From NCBI GenBank assembly GCA_028275505.1, contig JAPWUP010000022.1, positions 1 through 32,369 on the forward strand: a stretch of 32,369 nucleotides of DNA, in the 5' to 3' direction. The notes under the pieces were generated by a model. It did no database searches, was not told the DNA's origin, and was given only the letters and a program-made list of their open reading frames with translations. A program made the translations under genes and the position numbers. Every line of letters starts with the position of its first letter. Position 1 is the stretch's first letter. The DNA is from Bryobacteraceae bacterium. GTDB lineage: Bacteria; Acidobacteriota; Terriglobia; Bryobacterales; Bryobacteraceae. Of the stretch, positions 6,881 through 15,500 are shown piece after piece.

Positions 6881-9800
6881 ATGCTGCTGCGCATGATGAT
6901 ACTGGCGCTCATCCCGGTCGCCGTCTGGGCCCAAGGCTCAGGAGCGACAGTGACGGGTCTGGTGACCGATGCTTCGGGCGCAGTGGTGCCCGGGGCCACC
7001 GTGATTGTGACCAATCGCGGTACCGGCATTGCGAGCCGGACGGAGACCAACGAGGCCGGGCTTTACATTCTCCCCACGCTCATTCCCGGCTCATATTCTC
7101 TCGAGGTGCAAAAGCCCGGTTTCAAGACCTACCGCGTGGATAACTTCACTCTGGAAACAGGGCAGAAGCTTCGCCTGGACGTGGTCATGCAGGTGGGCGA
7201 GGTGCGCGAACAAGTGGAGGTCCAGGCGGCCGTCACGCCTTTGCAACAGGAGACAGCGGAAATCAGCAAGACGATCACGTCCACGGAAGTGCGGAACATC
7301 CCGCTAGCTTTTCGCACGGCGTACAGCCTTCTGATGCTTGTCCCAGGCATCACCAGCACCGGGAATGATCCGACCGACATCGGCTCCAGCATCGGTAACG
7401 TGAGCATCAATGGCAGTCGCCGAGGCGGGAATGCCTTTTATATTGACGGCGCTCCCACCACCCACATTGGCGGCATTCCGGAGCGCTTGGGCTCGATTGA
7501 GGCGGTGCACGAGGTGAAGATTTTGACCAACACCTACTCCGCCGAGTATGGCCGGACTTCGGGAGGCTTCGTGCTGGTTCAGGTGAAATCAGGGACCCAG
7601 CAGTATCACGGGTCCTTGTACGAATTTCACCGCAACAGCGCCCTGGATGCGGCCCAGTGGGAGAATAACGCGCGAGGCATCCGGCAGACCCCGCTGCGCC
7701 GTAACGAGTTCGGGGGGACGCTGGGCGGGCCATTCCCGTGGATGCGCGACCGACTGTTCTTCTTCGCCAGTTATGAAGGCCTGAGGGATAACATCCCCAG
7801 CACCAGCACGCGGACGATTCCCGATCCCGCCATGCGCACGGGGAACTTCTCCGTCTCCCCCGTGGTGGTCAACGATCCTTTGGCAGGGGCGCCTTTTCCC
7901 GGCAATGTCATCCCGCCCAGCCGACAGGATGCGGCGGCCGTGAAGTTCCTGAGCTTATTCCCTCAGCCCAATGCAGCGGGAGTCTTCGATGCGCGGTACG
8001 GCATTCGAAGCTTGAACTGGGTGGTCGCCCGCTCCCTCAGCGACAACAAGAATTACGGTATCACACGATGGGACTATAACTTGACGGACCGCCAGAAACT
8101 GTATGTCAGTTTTTCGCATGTCAATGAAGGACCGCGAATACTCGCGCGGGACTTCGATAACGTGCTCACAACCACGACCGGACCGCGCTACCGTGATATC
8201 CGCCGGGCGACCATCGGCTACACCCGCTTTCTGCGCACTAACCTGATCAACGAGTTCATTGCCGCCGGGCAGCGCGACGTCCGGGTCATCGAGCCTTGGT
8301 TTCCCAATTTCGACGTGACCAAGGAACTGGGCATCGCCCGAAAAGTCGGAACCACCCTCCCGGTGATTACGATCTCCGGCTTCGGCAGTTTCGGTAACAG
8401 CGGCAGACAACGCTGGATTCATCAACCCTCGAACATGCAGAACATCGTCACCTGGGCTCGCGGCACCCACAGCGTGCGGGCGGGAGCTCAGCTTTTCCAG
8501 AATCAATTCTGGTACATAGCAGCGGGTAATACCACCGGGAGTTATACGTTCAACGGCGACATCACCGGGCTGGGGTCGCCGGGCCTCAACAACCCGGTCA
8601 ACGCACTGGCCGACCTGCTGCTGGGTGCGGTGAAGACCTCCAGCATCAACGTGCCGCAGATTCCCGTGTGCCGGGTCAATTACAATTTCGCCGCGTTTTT
8701 TCAGGACGACTGGAAGGTCACGCGCCGGCTGACACTGAATCTGGGCTTCCGGTATGAGTTCGAGACCAAGCAGATTGTCAAGAACAACGTCTATTCCCGA
8801 GTGGATCTGGACAGCGGGGAGCTACTGGTGGCAGGACGGAACGCCTCGCGCAATCTCAACTTGCAGAATCATTACCTGAACTTCTCGCCCCGCCTGGGCG
8901 TTGCCTTCGCGCTGACGCCCAAGACCGTCCTCCACACCGGCGCGGGCGTGTTCCGCTCGAATTTCTGGGTGGATAACGGGGAAATGGTCAGCTATCCGGG
9001 CTGGACGGGCACGGTGGTCCAGGTGAGCCGCGGGCTCGGCGTGGCCCAACCGTTCCGATTCTCGGACGGTTTCCCCGTAGAGGACGTGCCGGCTGTGGTG
9101 GATCCGTTGCGGCTGGCTGCCCAGGCCACCGTGAGCCAACCGCTGTCCGTGGGAGCCGTGACGTATAGTCCCGGGGATCGTTTGCCGCTCATCTATCAGT
9201 GGAATTTTGGCGTGCAGCGGGATATCGGCCGGGGCACGGTCGCCGACCTCTCCTATGTCGCGAGCCGGAGTCTCTATTTGTCCAGGACCGTCGCGGCCAA
9301 CGCGCCCAGACTGGAGCGCGCCGCCGAGGTCGTTTTGCAGCGCGTTCCCACGCAACAGGTGCGCCCGTTCCCGCGCTATTCCTCGTTCAATGCCGTCTAT
9401 TACGACGCCCGGGGCTCGTATCACTCGTTGCAAGCGCGCCTCATGCGCCGGTTCAGCGGCGGCCTGGCCCTGGATGCCAACTACACCTTTTCGAAGAACC
9501 TGGATACCAGCTCCGGCGTGGAGGATTCCTTCCAGATCCCGTGGCAGTTCCATCACGAAGTCGAAAAAGCGGTGTCCTCGCTTGACCGCACTCACGTTCT
9601 GACTTTGGGCTGGGTTTATGAGTTGCCGTTCGGGAGGAAGAAGCGATTTTTCTCCGACCGGAAGTTGCTCGCGGCTCTGCTCGGCGGCTTCGAATTCAAC
9701 GGAATCTTCAATGCCTCGACGGGACGGCCGTTGAACATTCGACAGAACAACACGAACTTGATCCTGGCGGCCCAGCGGCCGGACGTGAGCGATCCGAAGC

Positions 9801-10156
9801 GGCTGGATGGGCGGCTGAGCCGGTCCGAGGAGGCGGGGCCAGGGACGCGGCGGTGGTTGATTTCGCCTACCGGCCCTGACTTTCCATTCCGGCCTTCCAA
9901 CCCGCTCGGCTTTGGCAACCTGGGCCGCAATACGAGCCGCGAACCAGGCTTCTGGACCTTCAATTTGTCCCTTTTCCGCTCCTTCCCGGTGACCGAGTCC
10001 GTCAAGCTCGAGGTGCGCTTCGAGGCCTTCAATGCCTTGAACCATGTCAACTATCTCGAGCCGTCCAGCACGAATATAGATACCGCCACCTATGGGCTCA
10101 TTATGGCCTCGGCGCCGGCGCGCCAGATTCAGGTGGGCGCGCGCATTTCTTTCTGA
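6881..10156 (+). CDS. Oar-like TonB-dependent receptor (receptor 2)
   Basis: Outer-membrane receptor of 1,091 residues with an ideal ribosome binding site (AGGAGGT, 6869-6875). The signal peptide covers residues 1-18 (MLLRMMILALIPVAVWAQ). The carboxypeptidase-regulatory-like domain is at about 22-100 (VTGLVTDASGAVVPGATV). The plug follows, with VLVQVKSGTQQYHGSLYEF near residues 230-250, and the barrel ends in QIQVGARISF. It sits between the acid-sugar kinase and a secreted glycosidase-like gene that starts 11 bases after its stop. This suggests it imports or binds the oligosaccharide from which the kinase substrate comes. The ligand is unknown, and no TonB box is evident. Confidence 0.9.
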   Translation: MLLRMMILALIPVAVWAQGSGATVTGLVTDASGAVVPGATVIVTNRGTGIASRTETNEAGLYILPTLIPGSYSLEVQKPGFKTYRVDNFTLETGQKLRLDVVMQVGEVREQVEVQAAVTPLQQETAEISKTITSTEVRNIPLAFRTAYSLLMLVPGITSTGNDPTDIGSSIGNVSINGSRRGGNAFYIDGAPTTHIGGIPERLGSIEAVHEVKILTNTYSAEYGRTSGGFVLVQVKSGTQQYHGSLYEFHRNSALDAAQWENNARGIRQTPLRRNEFGGTLGGPFPWMRDRLFFFASYEGLRDNIPSTSTRTIPDPAMRTGNFSVSPVVVNDPLAGAPFPGNVIPPSRQDAAAVKFLSLFPQPNAAGVFDARYGIRSLNWVVARSLSDNKNYGITRWDYNLTDRQKLYVSFSHVNEGPRILARDFDNVLTTTTGPRYRDIRRATIGYTRFLRTNLINEFIAAGQRDVRVIEPWFPNFDVTKELGIARKVGTTLPVITISGFGSFGNSGRQRWIHQPSNMQNIVTWARGTHSVRAGAQLFQNQFWYIAAGNTTGSYTFNGDITGLGSPGLNNPVNALADLLLGAVKTSSINVPQIPVCRVNYNFAAFFQDDWKVTRRLTLNLGFRYEFETKQIVKNNVYSRVDLDSGELLVAGRNASRNLNLQNHYLNFSPRLGVAFALTPKTVLHTGAGVFRSNFWVDNGEMVSYPGWTGTVVQVSRGLGVAQPFRFSDGFPVEDVPAVVDPLRLAAQATVSQPLSVGAVTYSPGDRLPLIYQWNFGVQRDIGRGTVADLSYVASRSLYLSRTVAANAPRLERAAEVVLQRVPTQQVRPFPRYSSFNAVYYDARGSYHSLQARLMRRFSGGLALDANYTFSKNLDTSSGVEDSFQIPWQFHHEVEKAVSSLDRTHVLTLGWVYELPFGRKKRFFSDRKLLAALLGGFEFNGIFNASTGRPLNIRQNNTNLILAAQRPDVSDPKRLDGRLSRSEEAGPGTRRWLISPTGPDFPFRPSNPLGFGNLGRNTSREPGFWTFNLSLFRSFPVTESVKLEVRFEAFNALNHVNYLEPSSTNIDTATYGLIMASAPARQIQVGARISF

Positions 10157-10167
10157 AGGAGGAGCAG

Positions 10168-11151
10168 ATGAAAACCTGGCCGGTGCTGCTGTTGGCAGCC
10201 GTGACGTCGGCGGGCCAGGAGATCACGGTATCCGGAACGCGCTTTTTCCTGGACGGCAAGCCGTTTCCCTTCACGGGCGTTAGCTTTTTCAACGCCATTT
10301 ACAACCGTCCGTTCAATGAATCGGAGGAGGCTCGCCGTCAGTGGCTGCGTAAGTTCGCCCGCTACGGCATCAACGTGTTACGGGTCTGGGCCCAGTGGGA
10401 TAACCCGCGCGGGTTTGTTGACTCCTGTCCCACCTGCACGCTGTATCATTCCGACGGCTCACTCCGGCAGGAGCACCTGGCGACGCTCAAGGCATTGCTA
10501 GGCACGGCAGCGGCCGAATCGTTTGTCATCGAGCTGACGCTGTTCTCGCAGGAAAGCTGGCGGGCCGGCATCCGCTTGCAAGAAGCCGCTATGGAGCGAG
10601 CCGTGGAACAATTGGCGCGGGAGTTGATGCCCTATCGCAACGTGACCTTTCAGATTTGGAACGAATTCTCGCACCACACCGTGCCGCTGATCAAGATCAT
10701 CAAAGCGGTGGATGCCCGGCGCCTGGTGACGAATTCTCCCGGGGTGGCGGGAGTCTTGACCGCCGGCCCGGACGAAATGGCCTTGCTGGACTATCTGACC
10801 CCGCACACCAGCCGGCAGCGAGCCGGGCGGCCATGGGAAATTGCGCCGGCCGAGATCCGTTACCTGCTCGCGCGTTACCGCAAGCCGGTGGTGGATGACG
10901 AGCCTGCGCGCACCGGAACGCCCCAATTTGGCGGGCCGCCCGAACCTACTTTTCCCGAGGACCACATTCTTCAGATCTATCGCGTCTGGCAGGAAGGCGG
11001 CTACGTGATCTACCATCACGATATGTTCCAGGTTCCGGGCTCCGGCGCCGTGCCGCCCTCGGGGATTCCGGATCCCGAATTCAGCGCCTATCACCGCCGT
11101 GTCTTCGAATTTCTCTCGCGGAGGGACCGCTATGCGCCGTGGCGCCCGTAG
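10168..11151 (+). CDS. Secreted GH5-like (clan GH-A) TIM-barrel glycosidase
   Basis: 327 residues with a signal peptide (MKTWPVLLLAAVTSAGQ) and a strong ribosome binding site (GGAGGAG) before ATG 10168. A glycosidase opening motif (FFLDGKPFPFTGVSFFN) is followed by a TIM barrel. The two candidate catalytic carboxylates are E166 in IWNEF (acid/base, end of strand 4) and E245 in VVDDEPA (nucleophile, end of strand 7), the clan GH-A arrangement. It is short for a GH5 enzyme and lacks binding modules. It follows receptor 2 by 11 bases, so it likely acts on the same glycan in the periplasm or at the cell surface. Exact family and substrate are unknown. Confidence 0.8.
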   Translation: MKTWPVLLLAAVTSAGQEITVSGTRFFLDGKPFPFTGVSFFNAIYNRPFNESEEARRQWLRKFARYGINVLRVWAQWDNPRGFVDSCPTCTLYHSDGSLRQEHLATLKALLGTAAAESFVIELTLFSQESWRAGIRLQEAAMERAVEQLARELMPYRNVTFQIWNEFSHHTVPLIKIIKAVDARRLVTNSPGVAGVLTAGPDEMALLDYLTPHTSRQRAGRPWEIAPAEIRYLLARYRKPVVDDEPARTGTPQFGGPPEPTFPEDHILQIYRVWQEGGYVIYHHDMFQVPGSGAVPPSGIPDPEFSAYHRRVFEFLSRRDRYAPWRP

Positions 11152-11216
11152 TTGCCTGCTGCCGACGCGCAAGCAGCGAAGCGACCCGAAGCGGCGCGAT
11201 TGAAGGAGGTGTTGCC

Positions 11217-12290
11217 ATGTCCGTCGCCCAAGCCGGAGTAACCCCGACACACGTGGATCCGATGCGTTTCCAGCTTTTCTGGCGTCCTTTCCGCAGCGAT
11301 TCGAGTTCGGTGGTGGACGTCCTGCCGTTTCACCGGGAGTATCCGGCCCTGTTGGAAAGCTGCGAGAAGATGGCCTACCTGATCCGCAGTTACTCGGTTT
11401 TCAGCATGACGTGCGCGAGCCTGGGCCACCCGGGCGGCAGTTTCTCGGAAGCGGAATTCCTGGCCGTACTTTATAACTACGTCTTGCGCTATCGTCCCGA
11501 GGATCCGTCCTGGCCCATGCGGGATGTGTTTTATCTTTCGAAGTGCCATGCCTGTCCGGCTTACTATGCGGCTTTGGCCCTGGTAGGTTACTTTCCGGTT
11601 GAGCGATTGAAGTTCTATGGGCAGTGGGGATCGGGCCTCGAGTCCCATCCCGATGCGCTGGTGACTCCAGGGGTCGAGATCAGCGGGGGTTCCTTGGGCC
11701 AGATTCCCGGCGTGGCCGTGGGCCGGGCCCTGGGGATCCGCCGGAACGGTCCGGACCATAACGACCGGATGGTGTATGTGCTGCTGGGGGACGGCGAATG
11801 CAACGAGGGCGCAGTGTGGGAAGCCTTCATGGCGGCTGCCCACTACGCGCTGGACAATCTGACGTTCGTGATTGACTACAACAAGGTTCAGGCCAAGGGC
11901 TTTGTCCACCAGGACATGAACATCGAACCGCTGGCCGATAAGTTACGCGCTTTTGGTCTGGATGTTTACGAGGTTTCCAACGGTCACAACGTGGCCGAGT
12001 TGGTGGACCTGTTCACCACGCTGCGGCAACACCGCCGCGGCAAGCCGGTCGCCGTGGTTTTGCACACCATCAAGGGCAAGAAGGTTCGGCAGTGCCAGTA
12101 CAACCCGAACTGGCATACCTCGGCGCCGCGCACGATCGAAGCCGCGCGGGCCTGGTTGCGCGAGCTCTGGGAGCAGGACGGCAAGCGCCTGGGGGTGCCG
12201 GAAGCCTTCGTCGAGTCGCTGGGCAGCGCGATGGAGATCGTTCCTCCGCTGCACCCGGACGTGGAGCAGGTGGTGGACCGGCAGGCCTGA
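11217..12290 (+). CDS. Transketolase-like protein, N-terminal (thiamine diphosphate-binding) subunit
   Basis: 357 residues from ATG 11217, chosen for the ribosome binding site AAGGAGGTG at 11203-11211. The frame is open upstream to 11139 without one. Cofactor and active-site signatures are intact: GHPGGS (H71), SKCHACPAYY, the thiamine diphosphate/metal motif from GDG (191-193) to N222 in DYNKVQ, and KGKKVRQCQYNPNWH. A tail of about 45 residues precedes the conserved region. It pairs with the C-terminal subunit 12 bases downstream; together they match one split transketolase. Split pairs are known in pentose-phosphate, ribulose-monophosphate and D-apulose-4-phosphate (AptA/AptB) pathways. Location beside an acid-sugar kinase points to a dedicated catabolic role rather than housekeeping. 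Confidence 0.9.
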   Translation: MSVAQAGVTPTHVDPMRFQLFWRPFRSDSSSVVDVLPFHREYPALLESCEKMAYLIRSYSVFSMTCASLGHPGGSFSEAEFLAVLYNYVLRYRPEDPSWPMRDVFYLSKCHACPAYYAALALVGYFPVERLKFYGQWGSGLESHPDALVTPGVEISGGSLGQIPGVAVGRALGIRRNGPDHNDRMVYVLLGDGECNEGAVWEAFMAAAHYALDNLTFVIDYNKVQAKGFVHQDMNIEPLADKLRAFGLDVYEVSNGHNVAELVDLFTTLRQHRRGKPVAVVLHTIKGKKVRQCQYNPNWHTSAPRTIEAARAWLRELWEQDGKRLGVPEAFVESLGSAMEIVPPLHPDVEQVVDRQA

Positions 12291-12302
12291 GGAGGACCCG
12301 CT

Positions 12303-13277
12303 ATGGCGCAATTCACGATTCCCGCACGCGAAGCGACCAAGGAAATGCGCTATCAGATGGGCTATGCCTTGAGCGACCTGGCCCGGGAGAATCCTCGCAT
12401 CGTCGCGGTGGATGCCGACCTGCGCAGCTCGTCCGGTCTTCACATCTTCGAGTATTTCCATCCCGACAAGCTGATCAAGGTGGGCATTGCCGAACAGAAT
12501 CTGATCGCTGTGTCCGCAGGTTTGTCGCAGGAGGGATACATCCCGTTCCCTTGCACTTTCGATGCCTTCTGCCGCCGTTTCATGGACCAGCTTTACGTGA
12601 CCGTGGCATACACAAACCTCAACGTGAAGGTTCTGGGAGCTTATGCCGGACTGTTCACAGGCAAGGCGGGCGCCACACACCAAAGCGACAAAGAACTGTC
12701 GTTACTGTTGCGCATTCCCAACCTGCGCGTGATCGAGCCCGGCTGCAACCTCGAGATGGCTCAGGCATTGCGCTGCGCGGCGGAGACGCCCGGGCCTTTC
12801 TATCTGCGCATCGTGCGCTGCGAAGTCGAATACAACGAACTTTTCGATGGTTATCAGTTTCGGTTAGGCAAAGGGGTGCGAGTTATTGACGAAGGCGACG
12901 ACGTCGGGCTGGTGACTACCGGCTATATGATCCGCACCGGGAAGGCGGCGGCACGCAAGTTGCTGGCACGGGGGGTCGGAGTTCGGCTGGACCATCATCC
13001 CACGCTGAAGCCGTTCGATCGCGAATTGCTGTACGACATGGCGCGCCGCGTGAAGGTGATCCTTACCCTGGAGAATCACTGCACGAGCGGAGGCCTGTAC
13101 TCGCTGGTGGCGGAGGCCTTGGCGACGGAAGGAATGGCGGTCCGCGTGGGGGCGATCGGCACGGATCCCGAAGACTTCATCCACACGGGACACGTCAACG
13201 ATTTGTTGTACCGGTATGGCATGACTTCGGACCACGTCGTCGAGAAAGCACTGGCGTTACGGAAAAGGAGTTCCTGA
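12303..13277 (+). CDS. Transketolase-like protein, C-terminal (pyrimidine-binding) subunit
   Basis: 324 residues with a ribosome binding site (GAGGA) before ATG 12303. It contains the transketolase central and C-terminal regions: VDADLRSSSGLHIF, the catalytic GIAEQN (61-66, E64 activates thiamine diphosphate), the GATHQSDKE segment, and a C-terminal domain with LENHCTSGGLYSLVAEAL. It forms the heteromeric partner of the N-terminal subunit immediately upstream. Its stop overlaps the start of the racemase-like gene by one base (TGATG), so the two are translationally coupled. The donor sugar is unknown. Confidence 0.9.
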   Translation: MAQFTIPAREATKEMRYQMGYALSDLARENPRIVAVDADLRSSSGLHIFEYFHPDKLIKVGIAEQNLIAVSAGLSQEGYIPFPCTFDAFCRRFMDQLYVTVAYTNLNVKVLGAYAGLFTGKAGATHQSDKELSLLLRIPNLRVIEPGCNLEMAQALRCAAETPGPFYLRIVRCEVEYNELFDGYQFRLGKGVRVIDEGDDVGLVTTGYMIRTGKAAARKLLARGVGVRLDHHPTLKPFDRELLYDMARRVKVILTLENHCTSGGLYSLVAEALATEGMAVRVGAIGTDPEDFIHTGHVNDLLYRYGMTSDHVVEKALALRKRSS

Positions 13278-14071
13278 TGGACGATCTGGCTTTCTTCAGC
13301 CGTTACATGGCCATGACGGGTACGCCGAGTCTGGAGCCAGAGCCGGCGGGCGAACCCGGTTTGGTGGGCAAGACATTGGGTATGGTCCACGGCTCGATGT
13401 GGATCGCGCCGTTTGCCACCTTTTTCGCACGCCGCTTGTTGCCGGGCGTCAAGCTGGTCAGCGTGGGCAATGATGCTGTGCAGTTGAATTTCATGCAGGC
13501 CCACCGGCAGGGTCTTCCGTGCCCGCCGCAGGTGAACATTGATTTGTTCGTGTCCTATGCGCGGCAGCTTTGCGACCTCTACCGCCCGGATGCGATCCTG
13601 ATCACCTGCTCGACCATGAACCGCGCCTTCCGGGCGGTACGCGAGGCCATGCAGCCCTTGGGGGTGCCGGTCGTCCAGATTGACGAGGCCATGATGGAAA
13701 TCGCGGTCCAATGCGGCGGGCCGGTACTGGTCGTCGCCACGCATGGTCCCACGGTGGCTAGCACACAGGCCCTGCTCCGCGAGACAGCTCATCGGCTCGG
13801 CCGCGAGGTCAGCTTCGAGGGGGCGACGGTCGAGGAAGCGTTCCACCGGCTCGGTCGCGGTGACATCCAGGGTCACAACGAGCTGATCGCCGATGCGATT
13901 CGCCGAGCGCAGGCCGGGCGCCGCATCGCAGCCGTGGTTCTGGCGCAGCTTTCCATGGCCGTGTTCAAGCTTTCCTACCCGGACGCGGAGAAAGTGTTCG
14001 GCGTGCCGGTGCTCACGAGCGCCGAGACGGGCTTCGCGCGGGTGCGGGAAATCCTGCTGGCTCGATCCTGA
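13277..14071 (+). CDS. Asp/Glu-racemase-superfamily protein with one catalytic-type cysteine
   Basis: 264 residues, cytosolic, start fixed by the one-base overlap with the transketolase gene. The two-lobed racemase fold is indicated by LITCSTMN (C111, first catalytic position) and, where the second cysteine normally sits, VLAQLSM (221-227) with serine instead, followed by PVLTSAETG. Classical glutamate or aspartate racemases need both cysteines. A single-cysteine relative could instead be an isomerase or decarboxylase, as in maleate isomerase and arylmalonate decarboxylase; the latter keeps the other cysteine. The same C.../LAQxSM pattern recurs in the gene at 21101, also in an operon with an ExuT-like carrier. 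Function unassigned. Confidence 0.75.
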   Translation: MDDLAFFSRYMAMTGTPSLEPEPAGEPGLVGKTLGMVHGSMWIAPFATFFARRLLPGVKLVSVGNDAVQLNFMQAHRQGLPCPPQVNIDLFVSYARQLCDLYRPDAILITCSTMNRAFRAVREAMQPLGVPVVQIDEAMMEIAVQCGGPVLVVATHGPTVASTQALLRETAHRLGREVSFEGATVEEAFHRLGRGDIQGHNELIADAIRRAQAGRRIAAVVLAQLSMAVFKLSYPDAEKVFGVPVLTSAETGFARVREILLARS

Positions 14072-14203
14072 CCGGGGACGCGTGGCCACGGAAAAGGGTA
14101 TCGCCAGTTCACAGAGCGTGCCTTGCAGGCTAGCTGCGGTTGGAGCTTCGGCGGGATCTGCTTCTGGTGCCGTATCGTGTCGTCCGTTTGGCAGGTGGAG
14201 GTC

Positions 14204-15427
14204 ATGAAAAACCAAATCAGGAAGTGGGGCCTGTGTTTGATGATGATGCTGGCTACCACGCTCATTTATCTCGATCGCCAGGCGGTCGGCTTGGTGGCCA
14301 CCGACATCAAGCGAGAGCTGGGCATTGATAACGCGGGGCTGGGGTGGGTGTTTGCGGCCTTTTATTATTCCTACACGCTGGGACAGTTCGGCGTAGGGCT
14401 TCTGCTCGATCGCTACTCCTTGCGTTGGTTGTACGGCGGCGCCATTCTGGCATGGGCGGGCGCTTCCGCTCTCACGGGCCGGGCGCGCAGTTTCGCCAGC
14501 CTGGTGGGCTTTCGCATTCTGCTGGGCATCGTGGAATCGGGCAACTGGCCCGGCGCCATGCGGATCGTCTCCCGGTACTTGCCGCCCCGCGAGAGGGCGC
14601 TGGGCAACGGCATCTTCACCAGCGGCACGAGCGTGGGCGCGCTGATTGCGCCGGCCTTGATTCTCGGTCTGTCCGGATGGGTTGGCTGGCGTCATTGTTT
14701 CACCGCTCTGGGGCTCATGGGATCGGTCTGGTTCCTGGGCTGGATTCTGGCGACGCGCAGCGCAGAACTGGCGCAGGTCTGGCGCGCCCAGCCCGGCGAG
14801 AAAAAACAGACCAGTAACTGGCTCATCTATCGTTCCGTAGTTTCGCTAGGTCAATTCTGGCGCGTTTTTGTGATCACTATTTCGGTGAATCCGACGCTTT
14901 ATTTCTTTTTGAACTGGCTGCCTGTCTATTACCGCCAGGAGCGTGGCTTGACGGCGAGCACGCAGTTAGCCGGCATCCTTACACTGACGTATCTGGCGCT
15001 GGACATCGGGTACTTGAGCTGTGGACTGGTAGTGCTCCTGTTGACCCGCCGCGGTCTCTCATTGCGCGCGGCGCGGAGGATCGTGCTGCTGAGTGCCTCG
15101 TCAAGCATCGCCTGCGCCGGATTGGTGGGGCTGGCAGAGGCTCCGCAAATTGCTTCCGTGTTGTTGATTGTGGCGGTATTCGGGACAGGCCTCTGGATCT
15201 CCATGTACCTTACTCTCGCGCAGGAAGTCAGTCCCGCCTATGTATCTACCGCGGCGGGATTGCTGGGCGGCAGCGGTTCGCTGGCTGGCGCGCTTTACAT
15301 GCAGATCGTCGGTCGCGTGAGCCAAACGACGGGTTCCTTTGTTCTGCCTTTTTCCATTACCTCGCTCATGGCGGCCACTGCGGCCGCCGCCGGCTGGCTC
15401 GCCACGCGACGGGAACCTCATGCCTGA
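14204..15427 (+). CDS. MFS transporter, anion:cation symporter family (ExuT/hexuronate-like)
   Basis: 407 residues from ATG 14204, preceded by AGGTGGAGGT; the frame is open upstream to a TTG at 14123. About twelve hydrophobic segments. The first bears the family motif IYLDRQAV. Segment 4-5 has ESGNWPGAMRIVSRYLPPRERALGNGIFTSGTSVGA (residues about 106-140), close to the ExuT pattern for uronate and aldonate carriers. It therefore probably imports a sugar acid by proton symport. It is the last gene of the run, 132 bases after the racemase-like gene, and ends 73 bases from the convergent amidohydrolase gene. A paralogue sits at 18832. Confidence 0.85.
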   Translation: MKNQIRKWGLCLMMMLATTLIYLDRQAVGLVATDIKRELGIDNAGLGWVFAAFYYSYTLGQFGVGLLLDRYSLRWLYGGAILAWAGASALTGRARSFASLVGFRILLGIVESGNWPGAMRIVSRYLPPRERALGNGIFTSGTSVGALIAPALILGLSGWVGWRHCFTALGLMGSVWFLGWILATRSAELAQVWRAQPGEKKQTSNWLIYRSVVSLGQFWRVFVITISVNPTLYFFLNWLPVYYRQERGLTASTQLAGILTLTYLALDIGYLSCGLVVLLLTRRGLSLRAARRIVLLSASSSIACAGLVGLAEAPQIASVLLIVAVFGTGLWISMYLTLAQEVSPAYVSTAAGLLGGSGSLAGALYMQIVGRVSQTTGSFVLPFSITSLMAATAAAAGWLATRREPHA

Positions 15428-15500
15428 GAAGCCGGGCTTTCCTCGTACGGGTAAGCTGCTTGGCGACGCCCCGAGGGACGGAGCCTGAAGAAACGTGTGA

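Noticed and set aside
8822-10045. 407-codon minus-strand frame inside receptor 2
   Set aside because: Same kind of antisense shadow; the plus strand has a convincing receptor barrel.
13076-14695. 539-codon minus-strand frame across three plus-strand genes
   Set aside because: Spans the transketolase, racemase-like and carrier genes in antisense; composition is that of a shadow.
15428-15500. Terminator between the convergent carrier and amidohydrolase genes
   Set aside because: Only a very short AAGCC/GGCTT self-complementarity without room for a loop, and no T-tract.
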